From contig NZ_ARQJ01000019.1 in NCBI RefSeq assembly GCF_000385175.1, positions 1 through 64,000 on the forward strand: a stretch of 64,000 nt of DNA, read 5' to 3'. The stretch comes from Salinicoccus albus DSM 19776 (lineage in GTDB: Bacteria; Bacillota; Bacilli; Staphylococcales; Salinicoccaceae). Made by a program: the position numbers and the translations under genes. Positions 35,969 to 45,407 of this stretch are shown piece by piece (position 1 is the first letter of the stretch; each line of letters opens with the position of its first letter). The notes beneath the pieces were generated by a model. The model was not told the DNA's origin and ran no database searches. It saw nothing but the letters and a program-made list of their open reading frames with translations.

Positions 35969-36600
35969 TGGCCAAATCAACAAAAGTCATTCATAAAATG
36001 GAAAACGACCCGAATGCCAGGCATGAACAGGAGATAAAGGAGCTGGAGCAACAACTTTTAGCACATAAAGAGAGTCTGAATGAGCTGCTTTCCATACTGG
36101 ATAAATTGAATGATCAGGAAATTCTCAACATACTGAATGCCGGACTTGGTCAAAGCGATCAGATCACTCAACGTATTATTACAGCCGTGAAGGACACGGA
36201 TGCTTCAAAATCCATTAAGAATATGCTGCTTATCTTTCAGCTGCTTGCTGCTTTGGATATGGAACAGCTGGAACCTTTGATTATTAAATTCAAAAAAGGC
36301 GTTGAAAAAGCCGGTAAATATGAACATGGCGGCGAACGCGGGGGTTACGCAAGCCTGCTTTCTGCATTGAAAGATCCTGAAGTGATAGAAGGAACAAATA
36401 TAATGCTCAGGATTGTCCAGGGGCTGGGCACTAATGTCAGCGGGGAGAAAAAAACAGAATCGCAGCTGGAACAGTATGCAGACAGAGAGAGACAGCTGCA
36501 AAAAGAGGAAAGAAGAGTGAGCCGCACTTCACCAAAATGGTATATCTTCATCGGCGGAGCAGTGGTGGCATTAGTACCGTTTATGTTTAAGAAAAAATGA
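35968..36600 (+). CDS. DUF1641 protein, partner of the formate dehydrogenase-like protein
   Basis: The 210-residue protein (YjgD-like) starts in the TAATG overlap with the upstream gene. It has a basic start, a coiled-coil-prone stretch (about 18-60, EQEIKELEQQLL), the DUF1641 core (about 80-160) and a C-terminal membrane helix (WYIFIGGAVVALVPFMF), so it is tail-anchored. This gene pair is widespread in Bacilli; the small protein could dock the dehydrogenase on the membrane for electron transfer. That role is inference. Confidence 0.82.
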   Translation: MAKSTKVIHKMENDPNARHEQEIKELEQQLLAHKESLNELLSILDKLNDQEILNILNAGLGQSDQITQRIITAVKDTDASKSIKNMLLIFQLLAALDMEQLEPLIIKFKKGVEKAGKYEHGGERGGYASLLSALKDPEVIEGTNIMLRIVQGLGTNVSGEKKTESQLEQYADRERQLQKEERRVSRTSPKWYIFIGGAVVALVPFMFKKK

Positions 36601-36619
36601 ATTATGCCTGATAAATGGA

Positions 36620-36651
36620 AGGGGGCTCCCATCAACGGGAGACCCCTTTTA
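36620..36651. terminator. Terminator behind the DUF1641 gene
   Basis: The stem GGGG.CTCCC/GGGAG.CCCC with a 6-nt loop is followed by TTTTAT; it overlaps the end of the convergent dinB-like gene. Confidence 0.85.
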
Positions 36652-37081
36652 TCATTTGCCTCATCGCACCTAGATGATATGCAGAATGAGATAAACTTCC
36701 CTGTATAACATGTCTATCGAAAGTTTCAAATGCAGATTCATCAATCAGCGCCAACAATCGGTGATATTGTGTTTCGATCCCTCTTTTTATCTCAAACCAT
36801 TCTTCTTCATTCACTTTACTGATTTCCCAGCTCACATGCCAATTCACATCCTGATCTTTGCCTTCAAGGTTATTACAGCATACATCCGTATGATACATCG
36901 TATGATGGGCATGCGCAGCGATTGTCGTTCCATTAATATCCACAGATGCCTGACTCGCATTGATAGATCTCAAGGTCCCAAAAATCCCCGTTTCCGCTCT
37001 GGACTCTACAAAACGGCTGGGTGAACCCTCTTCAATACCTTCAAACGTTTCTGTTAACACAGACTTTATGACATCCTTCAT
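36632..37081 (-). CDS. DinB-family (four-helix, metal-site) protein
   Basis: The 149-residue protein resembles the DinB/YfiT-like fold with a three-His metal site: HAHHTMYH in the first half and SLSHSAYHLGAMRQM at the end, which is the usual last-helix motif. Such proteins include bacillithiol- or mycothiol-dependent transferases, though most members are uncharacterised. GGAGGATAGTAC gives the start. It is convergent with the DUF1641 gene. Confidence 0.72.
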   Translation of the reverse strand: MKDVIKSVLTETFEGIEEGSPSRFVESRAETGIFGTLRSINASQASVDINGTTIAAHAHHTMYHTDVCCNNLEGKDQDVNWHVSWEISKVNEEEWFEIKRGIETQYHRLLALIDESAFETFDRHVIQGSLSHSAYHLGAMRQMIKGVSR

Positions 37082-37105
37082 GTACTATCCTCCTAAGTCA
37101 AACAA

Positions 37106-37888
37106 CTATATTAAAGCATCTATTATCATGTATATACCCAATATTAATAAACCGAACCGTAACACCTGGGACAGCGTATGGCTGTTTAGAGACCGGTTAA
37201 TTTTGACACCTATTTTAGAACCGATATAGGTCGCAATTATCAATAATGCAGCATACCCCCATAAAATATTTCCTTGGGCAAAATGACCCACGGCACTTGA
37301 AAGGCTGGAAGAAAAAATGATGATCATACTTGTAGCAACTGCAGCATGGGGGGAAAAGTTAAGCACAATAATCATCAGAGGTGTCATCAACGCACCGCCG
37401 CCGACCCCGAATAAACCGGCACTGATACCAATGAAGAATGATGCTGTAATACTCTGGAGAGGTTTAAATGCTTTCTTCTCTTTGTAAAGGCCATCCTTTT
37501 TATCAATCATTTTATTTTTAGAAGTTAAGACAGTGAAAATAACGAGTAAAAAAAGACCAAATATGATACCGAACGAATCTTGATCCAAGAACCTGCTTAG
37601 ATAAGCACCCAGGAGCGCACCCGGCATTATGCCGATAGAAAACAATGTACCGTTTCGAATATCCGTTGTTTTGGATTTCCCGTATGCAAGCATGGAGAAT
37701 AATCCGGTGAAGACGAGCGTTACAGCAGAGGTGCCCACCGCATTCTGCACAGTCATTGCATCGAGTATATGAGTATTATTTCCCAGGTAAATCAACGCAG
37801 GCACGATAATCACCCCGCCGCCGATTCCCATGAGTGCACCAATAATTGATGCGATAATTCCTATGAGCAGTAAAAGTATAATGTCCAT
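37106..37888 (-). CDS. TauE/SafE (TSUP) family anion exporter
   Basis: The 260-residue membrane protein has the TSUP repeat layout: GALMGIGGGVIIVPALIYLG at the start and SAGLFGVGGGALMTPLMII in the middle, each the glycine-rich entry of one half. Family members move sulfite, sulfonates or other organosulfur anions. It lies between the dinB-like and fructosamine kinase genes on the same strand. A role beside the later sulfate genes cannot be assumed, as it is 12 kb away. Confidence 0.88.
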   Translation of the reverse strand: MDIILLLLIGIIASIIGALMGIGGGVIIVPALIYLGNNTHILDAMTVQNAVGTSAVTLVFTGLFSMLAYGKSKTTDIRNGTLFSIGIMPGALLGAYLSRFLDQDSFGIIFGLFLLVIFTVLTSKNKMIDKKDGLYKEKKAFKPLQSITASFFIGISAGLFGVGGGALMTPLMIIVLNFSPHAAVATSMIIIFSSSLSSAVGHFAQGNILWGYAALLIIATYIGSKIGVKINRSLNSHTLSQVLRFGLLILGIYMIIDALI

Positions 37889-37912
37889 TCAAGCACCGCT
37901 TCTCCCTGTATA

Positions 37913-38773
37913 TCACCCATTAGACACTATTTCCTGCATCGTTCTGTCTACACTTTGCTCATATACTCTGCCAAATTTCACCAGATGAACCATCAGCAGA
38001 TAGAGTTTATAAAATTGGATGCGGCTCCACGCATCATCATCAAGTGGATAGTCTTCCTGATAGGCATGATAGAAGTCTTCAGTGAATCCGCCAAAAACCA
38101 AAGTCGCACCCAGATCAAATTCACGGTCTCCATATAATGGTGCAGGATCGAATAATACCGGATTTCCATCTGTCAGGAACATATAATTTCCCGCCCACAG
38201 ATCACCGTGCAGCAATGAGGAGACACTTTCGCGTTCTTCCAGCGTTTCAACAATAATCTTACGCACCTGCTGGTAAGTTGCAGCCTGGGCCTTATTCCAT
38301 AAACCTTTTTCAATGATTGAATCATTCAACTGGTCCAGACGGCGATTGACAAACAGCTCTTTCCATGACCCGGTCCATGTATTATCAAAGGAAATGTCCC
38401 CGCCCTCAAACGGCAGATCATACCCGAAGCGGTTGTCTGGATGATGTTTTTGGTGCAGCTTGGCCACCAGACGCCCGAGTTTACGCTGACTGCCCCTGGC
38501 GCCCGCCTCTAAATAGTCCAGCAACAGATAAGCATTGCCGTCTATTTCTCCATTCCCCTGAACAACAGGGGCCGTCACACCGGCATTCTGGAATTCTTTC
38601 AAACCCGCAACTTCAGCGGCATAAAAATCAGCGGTATGATTCGGCTGGACGAGCAGGAAATAAGATTGATCTGCCGTATCTACACGATATGCATCGTTCA
38701 CATCTCCGCCAGCCACAGGGATGATATTTTGAATATTTTCTGCAGGCAGCTGGCGCTTCCATTGCTGATTCAT
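37913..38773 (-). CDS. Fructosamine kinase family protein
   Basis: The 286-residue cytoplasmic kinase resembles bacterial fructosamine/ribulosamine-3-kinase-like proteins, which phosphorylate sugar adducts on protein amines for repair. LLHGDLWAGNYMF near residue 187 is the Brenner-type catalytic loop, and LFDPAPLYGDREFDLG holds the metal-binding Asp. CAAGGAGTGATTTT precedes the ATG. It starts the minus-strand run that continues to the TSUP gene 24 nt downstream. Confidence 0.9.
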   Translation of the reverse strand: MNQQWKRQLPAENIQNIIPVAGGDVNDAYRVDTADQSYFLLVQPNHTADFYAAEVAGLKEFQNAGVTAPVVQGNGEIDGNAYLLLDYLEAGARGSQRKLGRLVAKLHQKHHPDNRFGYDLPFEGGDISFDNTWTGSWKELFVNRRLDQLNDSIIEKGLWNKAQAATYQQVRKIIVETLEERESVSSLLHGDLWAGNYMFLTDGNPVLFDPAPLYGDREFDLGATLVFGGFTEDFYHAYQEDYPLDDDAWSRIQFYKLYLLMVHLVKFGRVYEQSVDRTMQEIVSNG

Positions 38774-38875
38774 AAAATCACTCCTTGAAAAATAATATAA
38801 TCCTTAAACATATTAGTATGTTAAAAACCTGTGTAACAGTGTTATCAAATAATTATAATGCTTCTCATCATTTTG

Positions 38876-38912
38876 TAACGCCACCCATTATATCGCTGTA
38901 ATGGGTGGCGTT
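38876..38912 (-). terminator. Terminator of the small membrane gene
   Basis: A 14-bp stem TAACGCCACCCATT/AATGGGTGGCGTTA covers the stop codon of the minus-strand gene; the minus strand then reads CAAAATGATG rather than a long T run. Confidence 0.65.
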
Positions 38913-39087
38913 ACTGCGCGAACAAAGTAAGAACTGTATACACAACAGACACAATGAACGCGATCAGAAAGGCTTCAAAGATGATTGATGATATACTCCC
39001 CTTGTCCCCTTTCTTAAACATGTTTATCACGAAATTTGCTGCGATGCAGAATATAAATAAGGCAGCGAAAGTGATGACATAATACAT
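38911..39087 (-). CDS. Small two-helix membrane protein, unknown function
   Basis: The 58-residue protein MYYVITFAALFIFCIAANFV continues to KKGDKG and a second hydrophobic stretch FEAFLIAFIVSVVYTVLTLF. TAAGGAGACCATT gives the start; an upstream extension in frame is not needed. No family is recognised. Confidence 0.6.
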   Translation of the reverse strand: MYYVITFAALFIFCIAANFVINMFKKGDKGSISSIIFEAFLIAFIVSVVYTVLTLFAQ

Positions 39088-39216
39088 AATGGTCTCCTTA
39101 AAACTCCAATGATTTATGATAATTCTAACATATCTCTCTGCAAATATACTTCTTTGGAAAAACATTAGAAATGCTATATGGTATAGGTACCTGCACATGC
39201 AGAAAGAAGGGGTAAA

Positions 39217-39270
39217 ATGAAAGAAACAATCAGAACACACAACAAAGCAAATCGATATTATCATGATTAA
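39217..39270 (+). CDS. Possible 17-residue peptide upstream of the DUF3021 gene
   Basis: MKETIRTHNKANRYYHD follows a strong AGAAGGGGTAAA site and stops 38 nt before the DUF3021 start. DUF3021 genes are commonly preceded by a LytTR regulator gene, which is missing here, so this may be a relic or leader. It could also be chance. Confidence 0.3.
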   Translation: MKETIRTHNKANRYYHD

Positions 39271-39308
39271 AACATTGTCTTAATAGCAGCCGGATGAAGG
39301 TCTTTCAT

Positions 39309-39689
39309 ATGCTCTGGATTCAAGCGTTGATAAGAGGACTCATACCTTTGGCCATAATGGGCACACTTTCTGTTTTTCTTTACTTCGACGATCAGATTTA
39401 TACTGCTGGCGGGACTTTCATCACAGGAATGATCATCACAGTGGTCTGCGCAGCTACAGTGATATACGATGTGGACAGATGGGGGTTGAGAAAACAGACC
39501 CTCGTCCACTTCCTGATCATGCTTGTGACAGTGTACCCGCTGCTTATCATCAGCGGGTGGTTCAGTACATCCTCAGTCACAGACTATCTCCTGATTTTCC
39601 TGTTGTTCATATGCACTGGTGTAATTATCTGGTCGGCTGTCCTGGGAGCGATTAAAATTGTCACCCATAAAAAGAAACCGCGTCCGTGA
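39309..39689 (+). CDS. DUF3021 membrane protein
   Basis: The 126-residue protein has four hydrophobic helices and fits DUF3021, normally found as the partner of a LytTR-type DNA-binding regulator. No such regulator gene is next to it. I choose the ATG giving MLWIQALIRG because AAGG lies 9 nt before it; an ATG five codons earlier is also possible. Function is unknown. Confidence 0.65.
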   Translation: MLWIQALIRGLIPLAIMGTLSVFLYFDDQIYTAGGTFITGMIITVVCAATVIYDVDRWGLRKQTLVHFLIMLVTVYPLLIISGWFSTSSVTDYLLIFLLFICTGVIIWSAVLGAIKIVTHKKKPRP

Positions 39690-39700
39690 GGAAGCGGTTT
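39675..39700 (-). terminator. Terminator of the CHAD gene
   Basis: The stem AAACCGC/GCGGTTT with a 12-nt loop is followed on the minus strand by TCTTTTTATGG, 20 nt behind the CHAD stop; the DUF3021 stop codon lies in its loop. Confidence 0.75.
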
Positions 39701-39719
39701 GGAGCGGTTACATTGCTGC

Positions 39720-40502
39720 TTATGCCTGCTGTATATCATTAATTTTAAGGAAAAGATCCTTCAGATCCTGGTCTTCCGTCTTTTCAGCGTACGATTCTAA
39801 TATTTCACTGTTCACATGGGCATCTGTAAATTTACCAAATTCATCCTGGATACTTTTAGATTCTTTGGCAATCTTCTTGTGTTTGACATCTGCAAGCTTT
39901 CCAAAATATCTTGCAGAAAATCGCAGTTTCTTGGCTTTTTTACGCACTTCATGGACTGTCTCATAATCATTTCTGTCCAGATTTTTATAGTCTTTCTTCA
40001 GGTTCTCTCTCTTTTTCTTCAAACGATCTGTTACATATTCAGACCAGTCCACTTCCCCGGCTTCTCCATCAAATATTGACTGAACCCCAGTTTCCACCGC
40101 TTCTATCGCTGTTTCAGCATTCCTGACATTGGTCTTATTAAATGTCCGGTTCATTTCTCTTCGGCGTTCCTGGTGGAGAAATTTGAACATTTTTTTATAA
40201 TGTTCGCTTAAATCGGGATTTTCAAGTGCCACTGTTTCACATAACTCGATCAATACATCTAGTTCCCGTACAGTGCTGTAAATCTCAGCCAGTGCTTTCA
40301 GCTCCCCATTCAGCTCATCGTAAAAATCTGTATCCAGTGTCTTCTTCATAAAATCCAACAGGCTCCGCAGTTTCCTGCTGTTCACCCGGATTGCATGTGC
40401 TGTTTTGGGATGATACGGGTTATTTTGATAATCTTTATATGCTTTCTGCAATATATCCACGCGTTCAGATAACACCTTTTGCACTTCTTCCATCTTTATC
40501 AC
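39720..40502 (-). CDS. CHAD-domain protein, possible polyphosphate-binding protein
   Basis: The 260-residue all-helical protein shows the CHAD repeats: HPKTAHAIRVNSRKLRSLLD near residue 32 and the matching DYETVHEVRKKAKKLRFSARYF near residue 178, each with conserved His and basic residues lining a positively charged pore. CHAD domains bind polyphosphate granules. No CYTH/ppk partner lies next to it. ATGAGGTGATAAAG precedes the ATG. Confidence 0.85.
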   Translation of the reverse strand: MIKMEEVQKVLSERVDILQKAYKDYQNNPYHPKTAHAIRVNSRKLRSLLDFMKKTLDTDFYDELNGELKALAEIYSTVRELDVLIELCETVALENPDLSEHYKKMFKFLHQERRREMNRTFNKTNVRNAETAIEAVETGVQSIFDGEAGEVDWSEYVTDRLKKKRENLKKDYKNLDRNDYETVHEVRKKAKKLRFSARYFGKLADVKHKKIAKESKSIQDEFGKFTDAHVNSEILESYAEKTEDQDLKDLFLKINDIQQA

Positions 40503-40692
40503 CTCATTTGTATGAACAGAGAAACAGAAAACAATTTATTTCCAGATTGCGCTGCCTGCTTCAATCATTATGTCCTTATTATTATATTCCCGATTCATCA
40601 GATATAAACTTCAGTCATCATAATTTTACAAAATAATATTGCAGCAAAGCCCATTAATTTTCCCATAGCAAAGTGATAATCATATCTCTGTA

Positions 40693-40721
40693 TTGACTTA
40701 AATACCCCTAATGGGTATAAT
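40693..40721 (+). promoter_or_regulatory. copA promoter with CsoR-type operator
   Basis: TTGACT (40693-40698) and TATAAT (40716-40721) are 17 bp apart, a near-ideal sigma-A promoter. The pseudo-palindrome ATACCCCTAATGGGTAT (40702-40718) fills the spacer and overlaps the -10 box. It matches the form of CsoR operators on copper genes, so copA is probably derepressed by copper. No csoR or copZ gene is adjacent. Confidence 0.85.
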
Positions 40722-40759
40722 GGAATTAATAAATATCCTACAGACAGGGGGCGGAGCAT

Positions 40760-43147
40760 ATGTCCGAAAAACAGCATGAAACATTGAATGTGACGGGCAT
40801 GACATGTGCAGCATGTTCAAACCGTATTGAAAAAGTATTGAATAGGATGGACCAGGTCGATGCCAAAGTGAATCTGGCAACAGAAAAGGCTACCGTTGAT
40901 TATAATCCCGAGCACGCAGACCTGAACGCCATTACAGATAAAATCTCAGACCTCGGTTACGGTGTGGAATTCGATGAAGCTGAATTCGATATCACGGGCA
41001 TGACATGTGCAACGTGTTCGACCCGTATCGAAAAAGTACTGAACAAAACAGACGGGGTATCCAATGCATCTGTCAACCTTACGACGGAGAACGCCATGGT
41101 TGAATACAATTCCAATGTGTTGTCAGAACAGGATCTCATCGGCCGTATCGGTAATCTGGGATATGGTGCCTCACCAAAACAGAGTGCAGAAGAAAAAAGC
41201 TCCAAAAAGGAGCGGGAACTCTCAAGAATGAAATGGAAGGTCATCGTTTCAGCAATACTTTCTGCACCGCTTTTGGTGACGATGCTGGACCATCTGTTCG
41301 GCATCAGTCTGCCGGCAATATTTATGAACCCCTGGTTCCAGCTGGCTTTCGCTGCGCCCGTCCAATTCATTCTTGGCTGGCAGTTCTACACAGGCGCTTA
41401 TAAAAGCTTGAAAAACTTCAGCGCCAACATGGATGTTCTTGTCGTCATGGGGACCAGCGCCGCGTTTATCTTCAGTTTGTATGAAACATATCTGTGGACG
41501 ACGGGCGCCTCCCAAAATCCGCACTTATACTTTGAGACCAGTGCGATCATCATCACATTGATTTTATTCGGTAAATACCTGGAGACACGTGCCAAATCAA
41601 ACACGACCGGTGCGATCAAAGAATTGTTGAACATGCAGGCAAAAGAGGCACGCGTCATCCGTGACGGGGCGGAACAGATGGTGTCTGCTGAAGACGTCCT
41701 TAAGGGCGATCGCCTGATTGTGAAACCCGGAGAAAAATTTCCAGTTGACGCGGTCGTTGTCAAAGGGCAGACCTCAGTGGATGAATCTATGGTAACCGGG
41801 GAATCGATTCCGATTGAAAAAGAAATGGACAGCTCGGTTATTGGCGCTACAATCAACCAGAACGGCACCGTTGAAATAGTTGCGACTAAAGTCGGCAAAA
41901 ACACCGCACTGCAGTCAATCATTAGAGTTGTTGAAGAAGCCCAGGGGAAAAAGGCGCCTATCCAACGCATGGCAGACATCATTTCCGGCTACTTCGTACC
42001 GATTGTCGTCGGTATCGCCATCATCACATTCCTGGTATGGTACACACTGGTGAGTCCAGGGTCTGTGGAGCCGGCACTCGTTGCTGCTATTTCCGTTCTC
42101 GTCATCGCCTGTCCATGCGCCCTCGGCCTGGCGACACCGACTTCCATTATGGTCGGCACAGGTAAAGGGGCAGAGAGCGGCATTTTGTTCAAAGGCGGTG
42201 AACATCTGGAAAAAACGCATTCCCTGGATGCTGTTATCATGGATAAAACAGGTACAATCACTAAGGGGAAACCGGAAGTAACTGATTTCACCGGAGACGA
42301 TGATACACTCAGACTGCTCGCTTCTGCAGAAAAAGGATCGGAACACCCGCTGGCAGAAGCCATCGTCAGCTATGCCACTGAACAGGGTGTTGACTTCGGT
42401 GAAACGGATAACTTCAATGCGAAACCCGGACACGGTATAGAAGCGGAAATAGAAGGCAGACGTGTTCTGGTCGGTACGCGTAAACTGATGACAGAGAATA
42501 ATTTGGACACTTATGCACTTGAGGAAAGCATGAGCCAGTTCGAGCATGATGGTAAAACGGCGGTAATTATCGCCGTGGATGGCAGCGTCAAAGGGGTCGC
42601 AGCTGTTCAGGATACCGTTAAAGATACGGCAGTTACAGCGATCAAATCACTCCATGACCAGAATCTTGAAGTCGTCATGCTGACTGGTGACAACCACCGG
42701 ACCGCCTCCGCTATTGCACGGCAGGTGGGTATTGATACAGTCATCTCTGAAGTACTGCCGGAAGAAAAAGCCGATCAAGTGAAAAAGGTACAAGACCAAG
42801 GCAAAGTCACAGCGATGGTTGGCGATGGTGTCAACGATGCGCCTGCACTGGCAACCGCCGACATCGGCGTTGCGATCGGCACCGGCACAGAAGTTGCGAT
42901 TGAAGCAGCCGATATCACTATCATGAGAGGCGAACTGACGCTCATCCCGAAAGCGATCAATCTGAGTCACAGTACCATCCGTAATATCAGACAGAATCTG
43001 TTCTGGGCATTCGCCTACAATACGGCAGGCATCCCGATCGCCGCACTCGGGTTCCTTGCCCCATGGGTCGCCGGCGCAGCCATGGCGTTCAGTTCCGTCA
43101 GCGTGGTCACCAACTCCCTGCGTTTGAAACGGATGAAAGTTCAATAG
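40760..43147 (+). CDS. copA: Copper-exporting P1B-type ATPase
   Basis: The 795-residue pump carries two N-terminal metal-binding domains (MTCAACS near residue 14, MTCATCS near residue 82), eight membrane helices, the ion-path motif [13 protein letters not shown] near 450, the phosphorylation site DKTGTITKG near 494, the SEHPLAEAI nucleotide motif and [11 protein letters not shown] hinge. It exports Cu(I) from the cytoplasm. GGGGGCGGAGCAT precedes the ATG. A CsoR-type operator lies in its promoter. The chaperone copZ, usually next door in staphylococci, is missing here. Confidence 0.95.
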   Translation: MSEKQHETLNVTGMTCAACSNRIEKVLNRMDQVDAKVNLATEKATVDYNPEHADLNAITDKISDLGYGVEFDEAEFDITGMTCATCSTRIEKVLNKTDGVSNASVNLTTENAMVEYNSNVLSEQDLIGRIGNLGYGASPKQSAEEKSSKKERELSRMKWKVIVSAILSAPLLVTMLDHLFGISLPAIFMNPWFQLAFAAPVQFILGWQFYTGAYKSLKNFSANMDVLVVMGTSAAFIFSLYETYLWTTGASQNPHLYFETSAIIITLILFGKYLETRAKSNTTGAIKELLNMQAKEARVIRDGAEQMVSAEDVLKGDRLIVKPGEKFPVDAVVVKGQTSVDESMVTGESIPIEKEMDSSVIGATINQNGTVEIVATKVGKNTALQSIIRVVEEAQGKKAPIQRMADIISGYFVPIVVGIAIITFLVWYTLVSPGSVEPALVAAISVLVIACPCALGLATPTSIMVGTGKGAESGILFKGGEHLEKTHSLDAVIMDKTGTITKGKPEVTDFTGDDDTLRLLASAEKGSEHPLAEAIVSYATEQGVDFGETDNFNAKPGHGIEAEIEGRRVLVGTRKLMTENNLDTYALEESMSQFEHDGKTAVIIAVDGSVKGVAAVQDTVKDTAVTAIKSLHDQNLEVVMLTGDNHRTASAIARQVGIDTVISEVLPEEKADQVKKVQDQGKVTAMVGDGVNDAPALATADIGVAIGTGTEVAIEAADITIMRGELTLIPKAINLSHSTIRNIRQNLFWAFAYNTAGIPIAALGFLAPWVAGAAMAFSSVSVVTNSLRLKRMKVQ

Positions 43148-43159
43148 GGAAACACCCTC

Positions 43160-43194
43160 AAAGTCTCCGATTGCTAAAGATTGGAGACTTTTTG
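43160..43194 (+). terminator. Terminator of copA
   Basis: The stem AAAGTCTCC/GGAGACTTT with a 14-nt loop is followed by TTGC. Confidence 0.75.
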
Positions 43195-43258
43195 CTCTGG
43201 TCACTCCGGTTAAGATAGTATACTGTATGTATAAAGAACCTATGAACGGAGACTGAAT

Positions 43259-43933
43259 ATGGAAAGAATACTGATGGTAGATGATGATCCAAATATCGTA
43301 AATATTGTGGAGCTGAATCTGTCCGGGACCGGTTATGAAGTAGTTACTGCCAATGATGGGAGGCAGGCATTGAAACGGATGGCAGAGAAAACCTGCGATC
43401 TTGCTGTCGTCGATGTCATGATGCCTTATATGGATGGCATTGCCCTGACAGAAGCAATACGATCCGAATACGATATACCAGTCATTATTCTCACAGCAAA
43501 AGGTCAGATTGAAGATAAAGCGGCAGGGTTTAAAGCAGGCACTGATGATTATCTGGTCAAGCCTTTTGATCCACAGGAGCTGATCTTCAGAATCAAAGCG
43601 TTATTACGGCGTTATAATATTGATGAACAAACCCAGCCGATTCGTCTGGGGAACGTTTCAATTCATCCCGACAGTTACACTGTCCACATCGACGATAAGA
43701 CCTATAAGCTTCCCCTTAAGGAATTCGAACTGCTCCATCTGCTTGCTTCATACCGCGGGCAGGTATTTTCAAGAGAGCAGCTGATTGAACGTATATGGGG
43801 GATGGATTATGCAGGGGAGGACCGTACTGTGGATGTTCATATCAAACGATTGCGGTCACGTTTCGCCAAATTGACCGATAATTTCACCATAAAAACGGCC
43901 CGCGGCATCGGTTATTATCTGGAGGACGCCTAA
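43259..43933 (+). CDS. hssR: Heme-responsive response regulator
   Basis: The 224-residue OmpR-type regulator has the receiver pocket VDDDPN, phosphoacceptor VVDVMMPYMDG, and switch Lys in LVKPFDPQEL; the DNA-binding domain ends in TARGIGYYLED. It resembles S. aureus HssR through RIKALLRRYNI and ERTVDVHIKRLR-like phrases (here DRTVDVHIKRLRSRF). It overlaps hssS by 1 nt. The GTTCATATT direct repeat ahead of hrtB, the known HssR operator, supports the call strongly. Confidence 0.88.
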   Translation: MERILMVDDDPNIVNIVELNLSGTGYEVVTANDGRQALKRMAEKTCDLAVVDVMMPYMDGIALTEAIRSEYDIPVIILTAKGQIEDKAAGFKAGTDDYLVKPFDPQELIFRIKALLRRYNIDEQTQPIRLGNVSIHPDSYTVHIDDKTYKLPLKEFELLHLLASYRGQVFSREQLIERIWGMDYAGEDRTVDVHIKRLRSRFAKLTDNFTIKTARGIGYYLEDA

Positions 43934-45321
43934 TGAAATCATTATATGTAAAGTTCATCCTGATAACCATAGGTATTATGTTGTTCAGCTTTCTTGCCGC
44001 TTTCCTATTTTCAAATTATTATTATCAGCAGAATTTAAAACCCGCCAACGATGCCAAGAATACAGATATCGCACTGGAAGTTTCTCATTTCATCAGCAAT
44101 AACCCTGAAATCAACTTAGAGGAATACTTGAATACCATGGCTGCAACAGGCTATCAATTATATCTGGTCGGCGATGATTCCCAGAGCGCATTCTACGGTG
44201 CAGATTTCAGAGAGACTGCGCTAGATGACAGAGTAGTCGAAAACGTCCTTGCCGGTCAAATCTATCATGGCATGCTGAACTACCCAAGCCAGACGTTCGT
44301 TACTGGTTTTTTCGCCAATGAACTGGAAAATACAATCGGCGTGCCTGTCCATCATAACGGTATGGATTATGCACTTTTCCTGCGGCCGGATATCGAACTG
44401 CTTTTCAATGAAATGCACCTGCTCTTCGGTCTGCTCGCTGTACTGACAATTGCTTTGAGTATCATTTTCGTTTTCGTCAGTGCCCACTTCTTGATCAGAC
44501 CGGTAACCCAATTAAGCCGTGCTACCAAAAATCTGGCCGGCGGCAATTATAATGTGGACAATCTCGATACCGGACGTCGTGATGAGATTGGAGAATTATC
44601 GTCCAGTTTTGTGAATATGGCTGCACAAATTGAATACAATGATAAAATGCAGAAGGATTTCATCTCAAATATTTCCCATGATATCCAGTCGCCTTTATCA
44701 AGTATTAAAGGTTATAATCAATTATTGAATAAACAGGTAAATAATTCCGAAAAACAGGCGTATACAGAAACAATTGATTATGAGATAGACCGTCTGTCAA
44801 TGTTGACAGATCAACTTCTGGTTCTGTCCTCCATCGATCACGAAGATCATATGCTGCGCAAGGAAACATATAATCTGCACAGCCAGCTGACCGACTTGAT
44901 CCACGCCTATGAATGGCGCATCAGCAGCAAAGGGCTGATGCTGTCACATCGATTGGATGATGTGTCGATATACGCCGACCAGGGACTTCTTAACACCGTG
45001 TGGGATAATCTTCTGTCCAACGCAGTAAAGTACAATACTGACACGGGCAGTATTGATGTTGAACTGACTGAAAAAGATGATGAAGCCATTATAACGATAA
45101 GCGATACGGGAATCGGGATTGATCCATCTTTAACAGAGATGATTTTTGAGCGATTCTATCGTATCGATACTGCACGTACCAGTCACATCGGCGGTTCTGG
45201 CCTGGGACTATCGATTGCTAAAAAGATCATTGACCTGCATAACGGCACCATTGATATCACTAGTGATTCCAAGGGCACAACATTCACGATAAAATTGCCG
45301 CTCAATCATTCAATTAAATAA
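43933..45321 (+). CDS. hssS: Heme-sensing histidine kinase
   Basis: The 462-residue kinase has two membrane helices (about 9-30 and 159-182) around an extracellular domain of about 130 residues that matches HssS in places (YHGMLNYP, TFVTGFFANELENT, FLRPDI). HAMP follows, then H-box ISHDIQSPLSSIKG, N-box LSNAVKYN, G1 DTGIGIDP and G2 GGSGLGLSIAKK. In S. aureus it senses heme stress and activates HssR to induce the HrtAB exporter. It lies directly upstream of hrtB. Confidence 0.88.
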   Translation: MKSLYVKFILITIGIMLFSFLAAFLFSNYYYQQNLKPANDAKNTDIALEVSHFISNNPEINLEEYLNTMAATGYQLYLVGDDSQSAFYGADFRETALDDRVVENVLAGQIYHGMLNYPSQTFVTGFFANELENTIGVPVHHNGMDYALFLRPDIELLFNEMHLLFGLLAVLTIALSIIFVFVSAHFLIRPVTQLSRATKNLAGGNYNVDNLDTGRRDEIGELSSSFVNMAAQIEYNDKMQKDFISNISHDIQSPLSSIKGYNQLLNKQVNNSEKQAYTETIDYEIDRLSMLTDQLLVLSSIDHEDHMLRKETYNLHSQLTDLIHAYEWRISSKGLMLSHRLDDVSIYADQGLLNTVWDNLLSNAVKYNTDTGSIDVELTEKDDEAIITISDTGIGIDPSLTEMIFERFYRIDTARTSHIGGSGLGLSIAKKIIDLHNGTIDITSDSKGTTFTIKLPLNHSIK

Positions 45322-45340
45322 TTTCATGTTCTTCCTCCTG

Positions 45341-45360
45341 GTTCATATTGAGTTCATATT
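45341..45360 (+). promoter_or_regulatory. HssR-binding direct repeat upstream of hrtBA
   Basis: Two exact GTTCATATT repeats (45341-45349 and 45352-45360) separated by two bases match the operator described for S. aureus HssR. It lies 47 bp before hrtB, so hrtBA is very likely induced by HssR under heme stress. Confidence 0.9.
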
Positions 45361-45407
45361 CGCTTAGTAAACTATGATTATCATATGAAATCAAGGAGGA
45401 AATTTTT

